36,886 bases of DNA from Modestobacter excelsi (GTDB lineage: Bacteria; Actinomycetota; Actinomycetes; Mycobacteriales; Geodermatophilaceae). The first letter of the stretch is position 1. Each line of letters starts with the position of its first letter. The stretch lies in contig NZ_SJEX01000050.1 of NCBI RefSeq assembly GCF_005930495.1, positions 1 through 36,886 on the forward strand. The letters run 5' to 3'. Made by a program: the position numbers and the translations under genes. Shown here piece after piece: positions 23,989-31,358 of this stretch. The notes under the pieces are model-generated. The model saw nothing but the letters and a program-made list of their open reading frames with translations, did not search any database and had not been told where the DNA came from.

Positions 23989-25281
23989 TCAGGCGGAGTG
24001 GGGGAGGGCCGCGGGACCGGCGTACTCGGCGCGCCGGCCGAGCTCCGCGTCGAGCCGCAGCAGCCGGTTCCACTTGGCGGTGCGCTCGGAGCGCATGGTG
24101 GAGCCGACCTTGATCTGGCCGGTGCGCCAGCCGACGGCGAGGTCGGCCAGCCAGTCGTCCTCGGTCTCGCCGGACCGCGCGGACAGCACCGTCGCGTAGC
24201 CGGCGGCATGGGCCGTGCGGACGACGGACCGGGCGGTGTCCAGCGTGCCGATCTGGTTCGGCTTGACCAGGACTGCGTTGCCGACCCCCTCGTCGATCCC
24301 GCGCTGCAACCGGTCGGGGTTGGTGACGAACAGGTCATCACCGAGCAGCTGGCGGCCCTGCAGCCGCTGGGTGGCGGTGCGCCAGCCGGCCCAGTCGTCC
24401 TCGCCGAGCGCGTCCTCGAGGGAGACGATCGGGTAGGCGGCGCACCAGTCGGCCAGTTCGTCGACCAGCTCCTCCGAGGTGAGCTCCCGGTCCTCGGCGG
24501 CGAGCACGTAGCGACCGTCCGCGCGCAGGAACTGGGTGGCCGCGACGTCGACGGCGATGCCGACGTCCTCGCCGGGCCGGAGCCCGGCTCGGGTGATGCC
24601 GGCGACCACCACGTCCAGCGCCGAACGGTTGGTCGGCAGCAGGGGACCCAGACCGCCCTCGTCGGCGACCAGCGCCACGGGCAGTCCGCGGTGGGCGAGT
24701 TCCTCCGCCGCGCCGGCCCGTACCCGGCCGGCCCAGTCGATGGCCTCGGTGAACGAGCTCGCGCCGACCGGGACGGCGAGGAAGTCCTGCACGTCGATCG
24801 ACCGGCCGGAGTGCGCGCCGCCGGAAATGATGTTGACCATCGGCAGCGGCAGCAGCGGGGCCGCGCCGTCGTCGGCGACGGCCTCGTACAGCGGCAGCGC
24901 CCGGGCGGCGGCGGCGGCGATCGAGGCGGCGACGGACACCGCGAGAACGGCGTTGGCCCCGAGCCGGCCCAGATCGGAGGTCCCGTCGAGGTGCCGCATG
25001 GTCCGGTCGAGGCCCGTCTGGTCCGTGGCATCCAGCCCGCGGACCGCGTCGGCGAGCTGGCCGGTCACGTTGGCCACCGCCCGCCGGACACCGTTGCCGC
25101 CGTGGCGGGCCTCGCCGTCCCGCAGCTCACGCGCCTCGTGCCGCCCGGTCGAGGCCCCGGAGGGCACCGTGGCACGGCCGGTCGCGCCGCCGTCCAGGCG
25201 GACCTCGCAGCCGACCGTGGGCTTGCCTCGGGAGTCCAGGGCCTCCCAGGCGAACAGGGAGGCGATCGTCGTGTCGCTCAT
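23989..25281 (-). CDS. Enolase homologue with altered active site
   Basis: The 430-residue protein aligns over its whole length with bacterial enolase. It keeps the mobile loop VPSGASTG, H157 in GGAHSG, E208 (ADEGG), metal ligands D245, E289 (SLED) and D315/316 (GDDLF), base K340 (VLVKPNQIGT), R369-S370 and K391 (GQIKVGS). Two positions differ from what I know of enolase. The SHRSGETED motif reads SARSGETED, so the active-site histidine is A368. The QEF glutamate reads QDF (D166). Those residues take part in phosphate/substrate handling and acid-base steps, so it may act on a PEP or 2-phosphoglycerate analogue rather than serve glycolysis. Its start overlaps the kinase stop (ATGA). A normal glycolytic enolase elsewhere in the genome is expected. 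Confidence 0.85.
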   Translation of the reverse strand: MSDTTIASLFAWEALDSRGKPTVGCEVRLDGGATGRATVPSGASTGRHEARELRDGEARHGGNGVRRAVANVTGQLADAVRGLDATDQTGLDRTMRHLDGTSDLGRLGANAVLAVSVAASIAAAAARALPLYEAVADDGAAPLLPLPMVNIISGGAHSGRSIDVQDFLAVPVGASSFTEAIDWAGRVRAGAAEELAHRGLPVALVADEGGLGPLLPTNRSALDVVVAGITRAGLRPGEDVGIAVDVAATQFLRADGRYVLAAEDRELTSEELVDELADWCAAYPIVSLEDALGEDDWAGWRTATQRLQGRQLLGDDLFVTNPDRLQRGIDEGVGNAVLVKPNQIGTLDTARSVVRTAHAAGYATVLSARSGETEDDWLADLAVGWRTGQIKVGSTMRSERTAKWNRLLRLDAELGRRAEYAGPAALPHSA

Positions 25282-26270
25282 GCGAGCAGCTCCCAGGAGT
25301 CGGTGATCGTGGCGGGGGGATCGGTGAGCAGCCGGCGGGCGAGGTCACGAGTGGTCCGCCGCTGGTCGTCGGTGAGGTAGTCGGCTGGGCTCTTCCCGTC
25401 GACCCGGGCGAGCAGCAGGCAGCCGGTCTGCCGGGTCAACTGGTCGGCGGCGATCCGGACGGCGCCGGCCAGCTCGGCGTCCAGGCCGGCGAGGAAGGCA
25501 CTCGCGGCGGCGGAGTACGCGACGGCGGTGTCCGGACGGTGGATCGACTTCAGCAGCAGGTGGCCGACGGTCCAGGCCGGGTCGAACGTCGGGTCGCCCA
25601 CGTGGGCCACCTCCCAGTCGATGACCCAGGGCTGCCCGCCGGACGGGTCCACGAGCACGTTCTTGGGGGTGTAGTCGCCGTGCACGAGGCACACCCGGCT
25701 GGCCGCCATGTCCTCGACGGTCCGCCCGATCACCCCCGCCAGGTCGGGGTGCCGCTCAGCCACGGTGCGGTGGAAGGGATCGACGCGGAGCTGGGTGAAC
25801 GCCGTGACGTCGTCGAAGTCGCGCGTGACGTCGGCCCGGCCGGCGGTGCTGCGCTGCCACATCCCGAGGGCGTGCCCCAGCTGCTCGGCCACCGACGGGT
25901 CGGCGTCTCCGGCGAGCAGGTCCTCCTTCCAGGTGCGCCAGGAGTCCGGCGCGCGTTCGATGACCAGGTAGCCGTCGGACAGGTCGAGGACCGCCGGGAC
26001 AGCTCCGGGCAGGAGCTGCCCGGCCAGCCGGAGCGCCCGCCCCTCGGTGTCGATGCGGGCCGGGTCGGCCAGCCACTCCTCGGCCACCCGCAGCCGGCCG
26101 AGGGCCTGCTTGACGACCACGTCCAGACCGGGGCCGCGGACGGCGACGACGTCGTTGGAGACACCCCCGGCCAGGGTGCGGACGTCCAGGTCGTCGGCGG
26201 AGGTGGCCAGTCCGCGCCGGACCAGGTGCGCGGTCAGCGCGCCGGTGCCCGGCACCGCGGCGGCGGTCAC
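25278..26270 (-). CDS. Phosphotransferase (APH/choline-kinase fold), methylthioribose-kinase-like N-lobe
   Basis: The 330-residue small-molecule kinase has the Brenner-type loop VHGDYTPKNVLVD (H197, D199, N204) and VIDWEVAHVGDP (D218 metal ligand). The N-lobe segment VVVKQALGRLRVAEEWLADP resembles methylthioribose kinase, with the ATP-binding lysine at about 54. It should phosphorylate a hydroxyl of a small metabolite, not an antibiotic in particular. GTG 26270 overlaps the dehydrogenase stop (GTGA), and its own stop overlaps the enolase-homologue start. Strict coupling with a dehydrogenase and an enolase homologue suggests the product is a 2-phospho-2-hydroxyacid-like compound; this is inference. 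Confidence 0.85.
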   Translation of the reverse strand: MTAAAVPGTGALTAHLVRRGLATSADDLDVRTLAGGVSNDVVAVRGPGLDVVVKQALGRLRVAEEWLADPARIDTEGRALRLAGQLLPGAVPAVLDLSDGYLVIERAPDSWRTWKEDLLAGDADPSVAEQLGHALGMWQRSTAGRADVTRDFDDVTAFTQLRVDPFHRTVAERHPDLAGVIGRTVEDMAASRVCLVHGDYTPKNVLVDPSGGQPWVIDWEVAHVGDPTFDPAWTVGHLLLKSIHRPDTAVAYSAAASAFLAGLDAELAGAVRIAADQLTRQTGCLLLARVDGKSPADYLTDDQRRTTRDLARRLLTDPPATITDSWELLA

Positions 26271-27280
26271 CGCTGCACCAACGGGAAGCGCAGCGCCGGG
26301 CTGCTGAGCACCTCGCGGTTGACCACCGTGGCCGGCACCCGGCCCTGCAGCACGTCGACGACGTTGGTCGCGGCCCTGGTCGCCAGCTCGATGAGCGACC
26401 CGTCGGAGGAGAACGCGGTGTGCGGGGTGAGCACGACGTCGTCGCGGGTGCGCAGCGGGTGGTCGGCCGGGAGCGGCTCGGGGTCGGTCACGTCCAGCGC
26501 GGCGCCGGCGATCCCCCCGGACTCCAGGGCGGCGAGCAGTGCCGCGTTGTCGATCAGCGGTCCGCGGGCGGTGTTGACCACCCACGCGGTCGGCTTCATC
26601 CGGCGGAGCTGCGCGGCGCCGATGAGGTGGTGGGTGCGCGCGGTGAGCGGCACGTGCAGCGAGACCACGTCGGCCTGCTCGAGCAGCTCGTCCAGCGAGG
26701 CCACGGCGCGGCCGCCCGCGGGCGCATGCCCGGACAGGTCGAAGGCGATGACCTCGAGGCCCAGCGCCTGGGCGCGGGAGGCCAGAGCCGAGCCGATGAC
26801 GCCCAACCCCACGAGCCCGAGCACCTTGCCGCGCAGCCGGGTGCCGGCGCCGGGCACGTCCCGGCCCCAGAGCCCGGCGGCGACGTCCCGGGTCAACGGC
26901 AGCAGCCGGCGGGCCAGCGCGAGTATGCCGAGCAGGGCCGAGTCGGCGACCTCGTCGACGCAGTAGACCGGCACGTTGCTCACCACCATCCCGAGCTCGG
27001 TGGCGTGGCCGACGTCGATGTTGTCCACCCCGACGCCGTACCGGGCGACCGTCCGGCAGCGGACCGCGGCGTCGAGGACCGCGGCGGACACCGTGGCGAA
27101 GCAGGTCAGGATCGCGTCGGCGTCCGGGGCCAGCCCGACCAGCTCGGCCTCCTCACCGCTGGGGGCCAGCACCAGTTCGATGCCGGCTGCCACGAGCACC
27201 TCGCGTTCCACCTCGGTGGTCGGCCAGGCGATGTCGGTCACCAGTACCCGGGCCGTCCTGTGCGTGCGGGCGTCGGTCAT
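26267..27280 (-). CDS. D-isomer 2-hydroxyacid dehydrogenase (CtBP-like)
   Basis: The 337-residue enzyme has the NAD-binding GLVGLGVIGSALASRA (G158-x-G160-x-x-G163). Catalytic R239 is in NTARGPLID, E268 in DVTDPEPLP and H287 in TPHTAF. The N-terminal VARYGVGVDNIDVGHA and VSNVPVYCVDEVAD segments are of the C-terminal-binding-protein-like/phosphoglycerate-dehydrogenase type. It interconverts a 2-oxoacid and a D-2-hydroxyacid with NAD(P)H. ATG 27280 follows GAGGAGG. It is the first gene of the leftward operon, divergent from a LysR gene across a 120-nt gap with two inverted repeats. The next gene overlaps by 4 nt. Confidence 0.9.
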   Translation of the reverse strand: MTDARTHRTARVLVTDIAWPTTEVEREVLVAAGIELVLAPSGEEAELVGLAPDADAILTCFATVSAAVLDAAVRCRTVARYGVGVDNIDVGHATELGMVVSNVPVYCVDEVADSALLGILALARRLLPLTRDVAAGLWGRDVPGAGTRLRGKVLGLVGLGVIGSALASRAQALGLEVIAFDLSGHAPAGGRAVASLDELLEQADVVSLHVPLTARTHHLIGAAQLRRMKPTAWVVNTARGPLIDNAALLAALESGGIAGAALDVTDPEPLPADHPLRTRDDVVLTPHTAFSSDGSLIELATRAATNVVDVLQGRVPATVVNREVLSSPALRFPLVQR

Positions 27281-27300
27281 CGCACCTCCTCGTCGAGTCG

Positions 27301-27332
27301 CGGACGACGCTAAGGAGGACCTGCGTCGTCCG
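27301..27332. promoter_or_regulatory. Inverted repeat CGGACGACGC-N12-GCGTCGTCCG in divergent promoter
   Basis: Perfect 10-bp arms separated by 12 nt lie between the dehydrogenase start (27280) and the divergent LysR start (27401). Position and symmetry fit a binding site for the LysR dimer or tetramer controlling both directions. It could also form a hairpin in a leader transcript. Confidence 0.5.
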
Positions 27333-27365
27333 GAAATGCACAGCATGGTTGGCTGCGATCCACCG

Positions 27366-27383
27366 CCGTGATGGCCATCACGG
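27366..27383. promoter_or_regulatory. Perfect 18-bp palindrome CCGTGATGGCCATCACGG before LysR gene
   Basis: The palindrome is continuous, without a spacer, and lies 18 nt before the preferred LysR start at 27401. Perfect 18-bp symmetry is unlikely by chance even at this GC content. It is a candidate autoregulatory operator, separate from the spaced repeat at 27301-27332. It contains an alternative GTG/ATG start (27368/27371), which would place it inside the gene; the start choice at 27401 argues against that. Confidence 0.5.
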
Positions 27384-27400
27384 GCGGGGAGGAGGAACTG

Positions 27401-28354
27401 GTGAAGCTCGGTCAGGTGGACCTGAACCTGCTCGTGGTGCTCGACGCGGTGCTGCGGGAGAAGAACGTCACGCGGGCGGCGGAGAGCCTGCACCTGTCCC
27501 AGCCGGCGACCAGCACCGCGCTGGCCCGGCTGCGGCGGGTGCTGGGAGACGAGCTGCTGTACAAGAACGGCCGGTACATGGAGCTCACGCCCCGGGGGGA
27601 GTCGCTCATCGAGCCGGTCCGCGAGGTGCTGGCGACGATCGAGCAGACCATCGTCCGGCCACCCGTGTTCGACCCGACCCGGGACACGCGCCGGTTCTCG
27701 GTCGTGGCCAGCGACTACGTGGGAGTGACGCTGATCCGGCCGCTCATCGCGCGGCTCTCCGGGCTGGCCACGGACCTCCGGCTGGACGCCGCGCCGGTCG
27801 GCGCGCGGTACCTCGACGCCCTGCAGCGGGACGAGGTCGACGTCGCGATCCTGCCCGACCAGATCGTCGACCAGCGGTCGCTGTCGGACTGCTCGCAGCT
27901 GCCCGTCATCGCCGACCGCTTCGTCGGTGCCGTGTGGAGCGGGCACCCGCGGGCGGGGGACCGGCTCACCGCTGCCCTGCTGGCCGACTCGCCCTACCTG
28001 GAGTACGTCGTGGAGGGGCGCAGGTCCATCGTCGAAGAACAGCTGGACGCAGTCGGGTGCACCCGTCGCGTGGCCGCGACCGCGAGCGGGTTCGTGCCGA
28101 TGCCGTTCATGCTGGCCGGGACCGAGCTGGTCGCGGTGCTGCCGGAGCGGCTGGGCCGGCGGGTCGCCGGCGCTGCGGACATCAGGCTCCTGGAGCCGGA
28201 GATGGACCTGCAGCCGCTGCGACAGTCGGCCTTCTGGCACTCGCGGCGCGACCGGGACCCCGGACACGTCTGGCTGCGCGAGCAGCTGGCCGTGGTGGCC
28301 CGGGAGGAGGGGGTCGAGCTGGCGTCCGGCGTCGTTGGCCCGGGGACTGCCTGA
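27401..28354 (+). CDS. LysR-family regulator of the left module
   Basis: The 317-residue regulator has the NodD-like start VDLNLLVVLDAVLREKNVT, the helix-turn-helix SLHLSQPATSTALARLRR and a full LysR effector domain. GTG 27401 is preferred over 27368 because GGAGGAGGAA lies just upstream and the protein then begins exactly in family style. It diverges from the dehydrogenase-kinase-enolase-FAH genes and so probably senses an aromatic compound or ring-cleavage product and controls them. It is a paralogue of the convergent LysR gene at 28373: both read DLNL.VVL.A.L.E.NVTRA and LSQP.TS.ALARLRR. Confidence 0.9.
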   Translation: MKLGQVDLNLLVVLDAVLREKNVTRAAESLHLSQPATSTALARLRRVLGDELLYKNGRYMELTPRGESLIEPVREVLATIEQTIVRPPVFDPTRDTRRFSVVASDYVGVTLIRPLIARLSGLATDLRLDAAPVGARYLDALQRDEVDVAILPDQIVDQRSLSDCSQLPVIADRFVGAVWSGHPRAGDRLTAALLADSPYLEYVVEGRRSIVEEQLDAVGCTRRVAATASGFVPMPFMLAGTELVAVLPERLGRRVAGAADIRLLEPEMDLQPLRQSAFWHSRRDRDPGHVWLREQLAVVAREEGVELASGVVGPGTA

Positions 28355-28372
28355 GGTGGCCCGGGCTCCGCG

Positions 28373-29308
28373 CTATCCCAGACCCGCCGGCTGCGGCTGA
28401 CCGAGGCCGGCGCTCACCTCCGTGAGGACGTCGACCAGCCAGCGGTGACCGGGGTCGAGGCGCCGGCTGGGGTGTGACCACGCGGTCTCGGTGATCGGTG
28501 GCAGTTCGACGGGCAGCTCGACCACCCGTAGGTCGTGCGCGGTGAGCTCGCCCGCCAGTCGCTCGTGGAAGAGCACCAGCAGTTCGGTCCCCACCACCAG
28601 CCGGTCGAGCAGGCTGAAGCTCTCCACCCGGACGGCGCAGTGCCGGTCGACGCCCAGGGTGGCCAGCGCGGCATCGGCCGGGGAGGCCATGAGCAGCTCC
28701 TGGAAGGGCATGACCCAGCGCGCCCGGCCGACGTCCGCCAGGCTCAGCCGGTCGCCGACGGCGGTGTTGCCCCGCCACGTCGCGCACACCCAACGGTCGC
28801 GGTACAGCTCCACGCTCGGGACGTCGGGCAGCGAGAACAGCCCGCGCGGGACCACCAGCAGGTCGACGTCCCGCAGCAGGGCCAGCGGATCGGTGACCAC
28901 CCGCCTGTCCAGCGACCGGAGGTCGAGGCTCACGTGGGGCGCGGCGCGGGTCACCGCGGCGACCAGCCCCGGACCCAGGACGGTCAGCACCGAGTCCGAG
29001 CAGGCCACCGTGAAGCGCCGGTCGGCGGTGGCCGGGTCGAACCGCGGCTGTGCCGCCAGCACCCGCTGCAGCTGTTCCATGGTCGAGCCGAGCTGACCCC
29101 GCAGAGCCTGCGCCAACGGGGTCAGCTCGTACACCGTGCCCACCCGCTCCAGCAGCGGGTCGTCGAAGTGGCGGCGCAACCGGGCGAGCGCGGAGCTGGT
29201 GCCCGGCTGGCTCAGCCCCACCCGTTCACCGGCCCGGGTGACGTTGCGCTCCTCGAGCAGGGCGTGCAGGACGACGACCAGGTTGAGGTCGAGGCTGGGC
29301 AGCTCCAC
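28373..29308 (-). CDS. LysR-family regulator of the right module
   Basis: The 311-residue LysR regulator has helix-turn-helix ERVGLSQPGTSSALARLRRH and a C-terminal effector domain. GTG 29308 follows AGAGGAGT and gives the family-type start LPSLDLNLVVVLHALLEERN; the longer frame to 30382 is a shadow of the FAH gene. It diverges from the FAH-dioxygenase-monooxygenase genes that start at 29396 and converges on the paralogous LysR gene, with 18 nt between their stops. It likely controls the right module. Relatedness of the two regulators suggests that inducers are similar. Confidence 0.9.
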   Translation of the reverse strand: MELPSLDLNLVVVLHALLEERNVTRAGERVGLSQPGTSSALARLRRHFDDPLLERVGTVYELTPLAQALRGQLGSTMEQLQRVLAAQPRFDPATADRRFTVACSDSVLTVLGPGLVAAVTRAAPHVSLDLRSLDRRVVTDPLALLRDVDLLVVPRGLFSLPDVPSVELYRDRWVCATWRGNTAVGDRLSLADVGRARWVMPFQELLMASPADAALATLGVDRHCAVRVESFSLLDRLVVGTELLVLFHERLAGELTAHDLRVVELPVELPPITETAWSHPSRRLDPGHRWLVDVLTEVSAGLGQPQPAGLG

Positions 29309-29355
29309 CGGGACTCCTCTGTGACCGGCGCCATCAGCGAGCCGGATGGCCAGGC

Positions 29356-29370
29356 ATACCAAAGCGGTGT
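29356..29370. promoter_or_regulatory. Imperfect repeat ATACC-N5-GGTGT, candidate LysR box
   Basis: This A/T-richer spot in the 87-nt gap between the divergent LysR and FAH genes has dyad symmetry (4 of 5 bp paired) and the spacing of a LysR-type half-site pair. It is weak evidence, resting on position and local composition. Confidence 0.3.
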
Positions 29371-29395
29371 TTCCGCTCCGCCCACCGGGCAGCTG

Positions 29396-30388
29396 ATGCT
29401 GGTCATCGTGCCGCTCACCATCGACCATGCCGGCAGTTGGGCTCTCGCGTCCCTGGCGACACCCAACAGTCCTGCCTTCCCCGCGCTCGTCGTCCGCGAC
29501 CGGGTGCTCGACCTCTCCGACCGCCCGGAGCTGGGTCTGCCGTCCTCCACCCGGCAGCTGCTGGACCGGTGGGACGACGCGCGTCCCGTGCTCGAGGACC
29601 TGGCCGGCTCGACGGGGGAGTGGCGGCCGCTGGACGGGCTGACGGTGCTCAGCCCCGTCGAGCCCCGGCAGGTGTTCCAGGCCGGCGCCAACTACCGCAC
29701 GCACGTCATCGACATCGCCGTCGCCCACCACGACGCCTCCGACGGCCGCACGGTCGAGCAGGTGCGGGCCGACGCAGCGGCGGAGATGGACGCCCGGTTG
29801 CAGCACCCGCCCTACGTCTTCCAGGGGCTGCCCAGTGCGATCACCGGTGCCTACGACGACGTCGTGCTGCCCTTCGACGGACGGCAGCCGGACTGGGAAC
29901 TCGAGCTGGCCGCCGTCATCGGCCGCCGCGCCCGCCGGGTGGCGGTCGAGGACGCACTGGACGTCGTCGCCGGCTGGACGATCGTCAACGACCTCACCCT
30001 GCGCGAGCGGATCTTCCGCCGGGACGCCCCGGCGTTGGGCGCCGACTGGCTGGCGGCGAAGAACTCGCCCACCTTCCTGCCCACCGGCCCGGTCCTGGTG
30101 CCGCGCGCCGCCGTCCCCGACCCCTCTGACCTGCGCATCGAACTGCGGCTCAACGGCGAGGTCATGCAGGACGAGTCGACCAAGGACATGCTCTTCGACG
30201 TCGCGCACGTCATCGCCCACTGCTCGACCGTGGCGACCCTGCTCCCCGGTGACCTCGTGCTCACCGGCAGCCCGGCCGGCAACGGCCTCCCACGTGGCCG
30301 CCTGCTGCGCGCCGGCGACCGCATGGACTCCACCATCACCGGCCTGGGCGCCCAGGCCAACCGCTGCGTCTCCGAGGAGCACTCATGA
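29396..30388 (+). CDS. FAH-family hydrolase/hydratase (right module)
   Basis: The 330-residue protein has the metal ligands E168-x-E170 (DWELELAAVIG) and D199 (IVNDLTLRER). It also carries GADWLAAKNSPTFLPTGP and PGDLVLTGSPAGNG, as in the left-module paralogue. It should act on a ring-cleavage product (C-C hydrolysis, hydration or decarboxylation). ATG 29396 is taken as start although the ribosome-binding site is weak; the frame is open far upstream, but that part overlaps the opposite LysR gene. The stop overlaps the dioxygenase start (ATGA), showing tight coupling of the two steps. Confidence 0.87.
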   Translation: MLVIVPLTIDHAGSWALASLATPNSPAFPALVVRDRVLDLSDRPELGLPSSTRQLLDRWDDARPVLEDLAGSTGEWRPLDGLTVLSPVEPRQVFQAGANYRTHVIDIAVAHHDASDGRTVEQVRADAAAEMDARLQHPPYVFQGLPSAITGAYDDVVLPFDGRQPDWELELAAVIGRRARRVAVEDALDVVAGWTIVNDLTLRERIFRRDAPALGADWLAAKNSPTFLPTGPVLVPRAAVPDPSDLRIELRLNGEVMQDESTKDMLFDVAHVIAHCSTVATLLPGDLVLTGSPAGNGLPRGRLLRAGDRMDSTITGLGAQANRCVSEEHS

Positions 30389-31323
30389 GCGACCGTCTGA
30401 TCACCCACCTGCGGCACGTCGACCTGGCGGTGCCGGACTTCGACAAGCAGCGCGAGTTCTACACCACCCTGTGGGGGCTCACCCCGGTCGCCGAGGACAA
30501 CGGCATCGTCTTCCTCGCTGCCGAGGGCTCGCCGGAGCAGTACATCGTGCGGCTGCGCAAGGACGCCGACAAGCGACTGGACCTGGTCTCCTACGGCGCC
30601 GAGTCGCCGGCGGACGTCGACGCCCTGGCCCAGCGGCTGGGCACCGCCGGCGTCCAGCTGGTCAGCGAGCCCGATGTGCTGCAGACGGCCGGCGGCGGCT
30701 ACGGCTTCCGCTTCTTCGACGTCGACGGCCGCACCATCGAGGTGTCCGCCGACGTCGCCGTCCGGCAGCACCGGAAGATCGAGGAGCGCGAGGCCATCCC
30801 CGTCCGGCTGTCGCACGTGGTCCTCAACTCCCCGGATCCGTCGCGCACCCAGGCCTTCTACGAGACCCACCTGGACTTCGCGCTGTCGGACACGCTCACC
30901 CACCCGTTCGGCGGGGACCTGATGAAGTTCATGCGCTGCAACCCGCAGCACCACAGCATGGCGATCGCCAAGGGCCCGCATGCCTCCCTGCACCACGTCT
31001 CCTTCGAAATGCGCGGCCTGGACGAGTACATGCGGGGCACCGGACGGCTGCTGCGCGCGGGGACCCGGATGATCTGGGGTCCGGGCCGGCACGCCGCCGG
31101 CGACAACACCTTCAGCTACTTCCTCGACCCGCACGGCAACACCATCGAGTACACGACCGAGCTGGAGCTGCTGGACGAGGACGCCTGGCACCCGAGCGTC
31201 TACGACGTCTCGCTGCCGGAGAACCAGGACCAGTGGGGGACGGCGAACCCGTTCGGCGAGCTGCTGGCCAAGGAGAGCTTCAACGACGTGGACCGCGGCC
31301 TGTTCGTCGCGCCCCCGATCTGA
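30385..31323 (+). CDS. Extradiol dioxygenase (VOC fold), right module
   Basis: The 312-residue, two-domain VOC protein has metal ligands H144 (RLSHVVLNSPD), H204 (LHHVSFEM) and E255 (NTIEYTTELE), the standard type I extradiol dioxygenase triad. It should open a catechol-type ring using Fe(II) or Mn(II). It is only distantly similar to the left-module enzyme at 21722, so the two may cleave differently substituted catechols. The start overlaps the FAH stop by 4 nt. The C-terminus ends in FNDVDRGLFVAPPI. A 35-nt gap with GAAGGAG separates it from the monooxygenase. Confidence 0.9.
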   Translation: MSDRLITHLRHVDLAVPDFDKQREFYTTLWGLTPVAEDNGIVFLAAEGSPEQYIVRLRKDADKRLDLVSYGAESPADVDALAQRLGTAGVQLVSEPDVLQTAGGGYGFRFFDVDGRTIEVSADVAVRQHRKIEEREAIPVRLSHVVLNSPDPSRTQAFYETHLDFALSDTLTHPFGGDLMKFMRCNPQHHSMAIAKGPHASLHHVSFEMRGLDEYMRGTGRLLRAGTRMIWGPGRHAAGDNTFSYFLDPHGNTIEYTTELELLDEDAWHPSVYDVSLPENQDQWGTANPFGELLAKESFNDVDRGLFVAPPI

Positions 31324-31358
31324 CCCGACCCACCCGTCCCGGACGAAGGAGTCCTCCC

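Noticed and set aside
23989-25281. Housekeeping glycolytic enolase
   Set aside because: Coupled to kinase and dehydrogenase genes in a catabolic operon, with changed active-site residues. A glycolytic copy is expected elsewhere, though this cannot be proved from the window.
25278-26270. Aminoglycoside resistance gene
   Set aside because: The HGD...N and DWE motifs are common to the whole small-molecule kinase superfamily. The N-lobe resembles methylthioribose kinase, and the context is metabolic.
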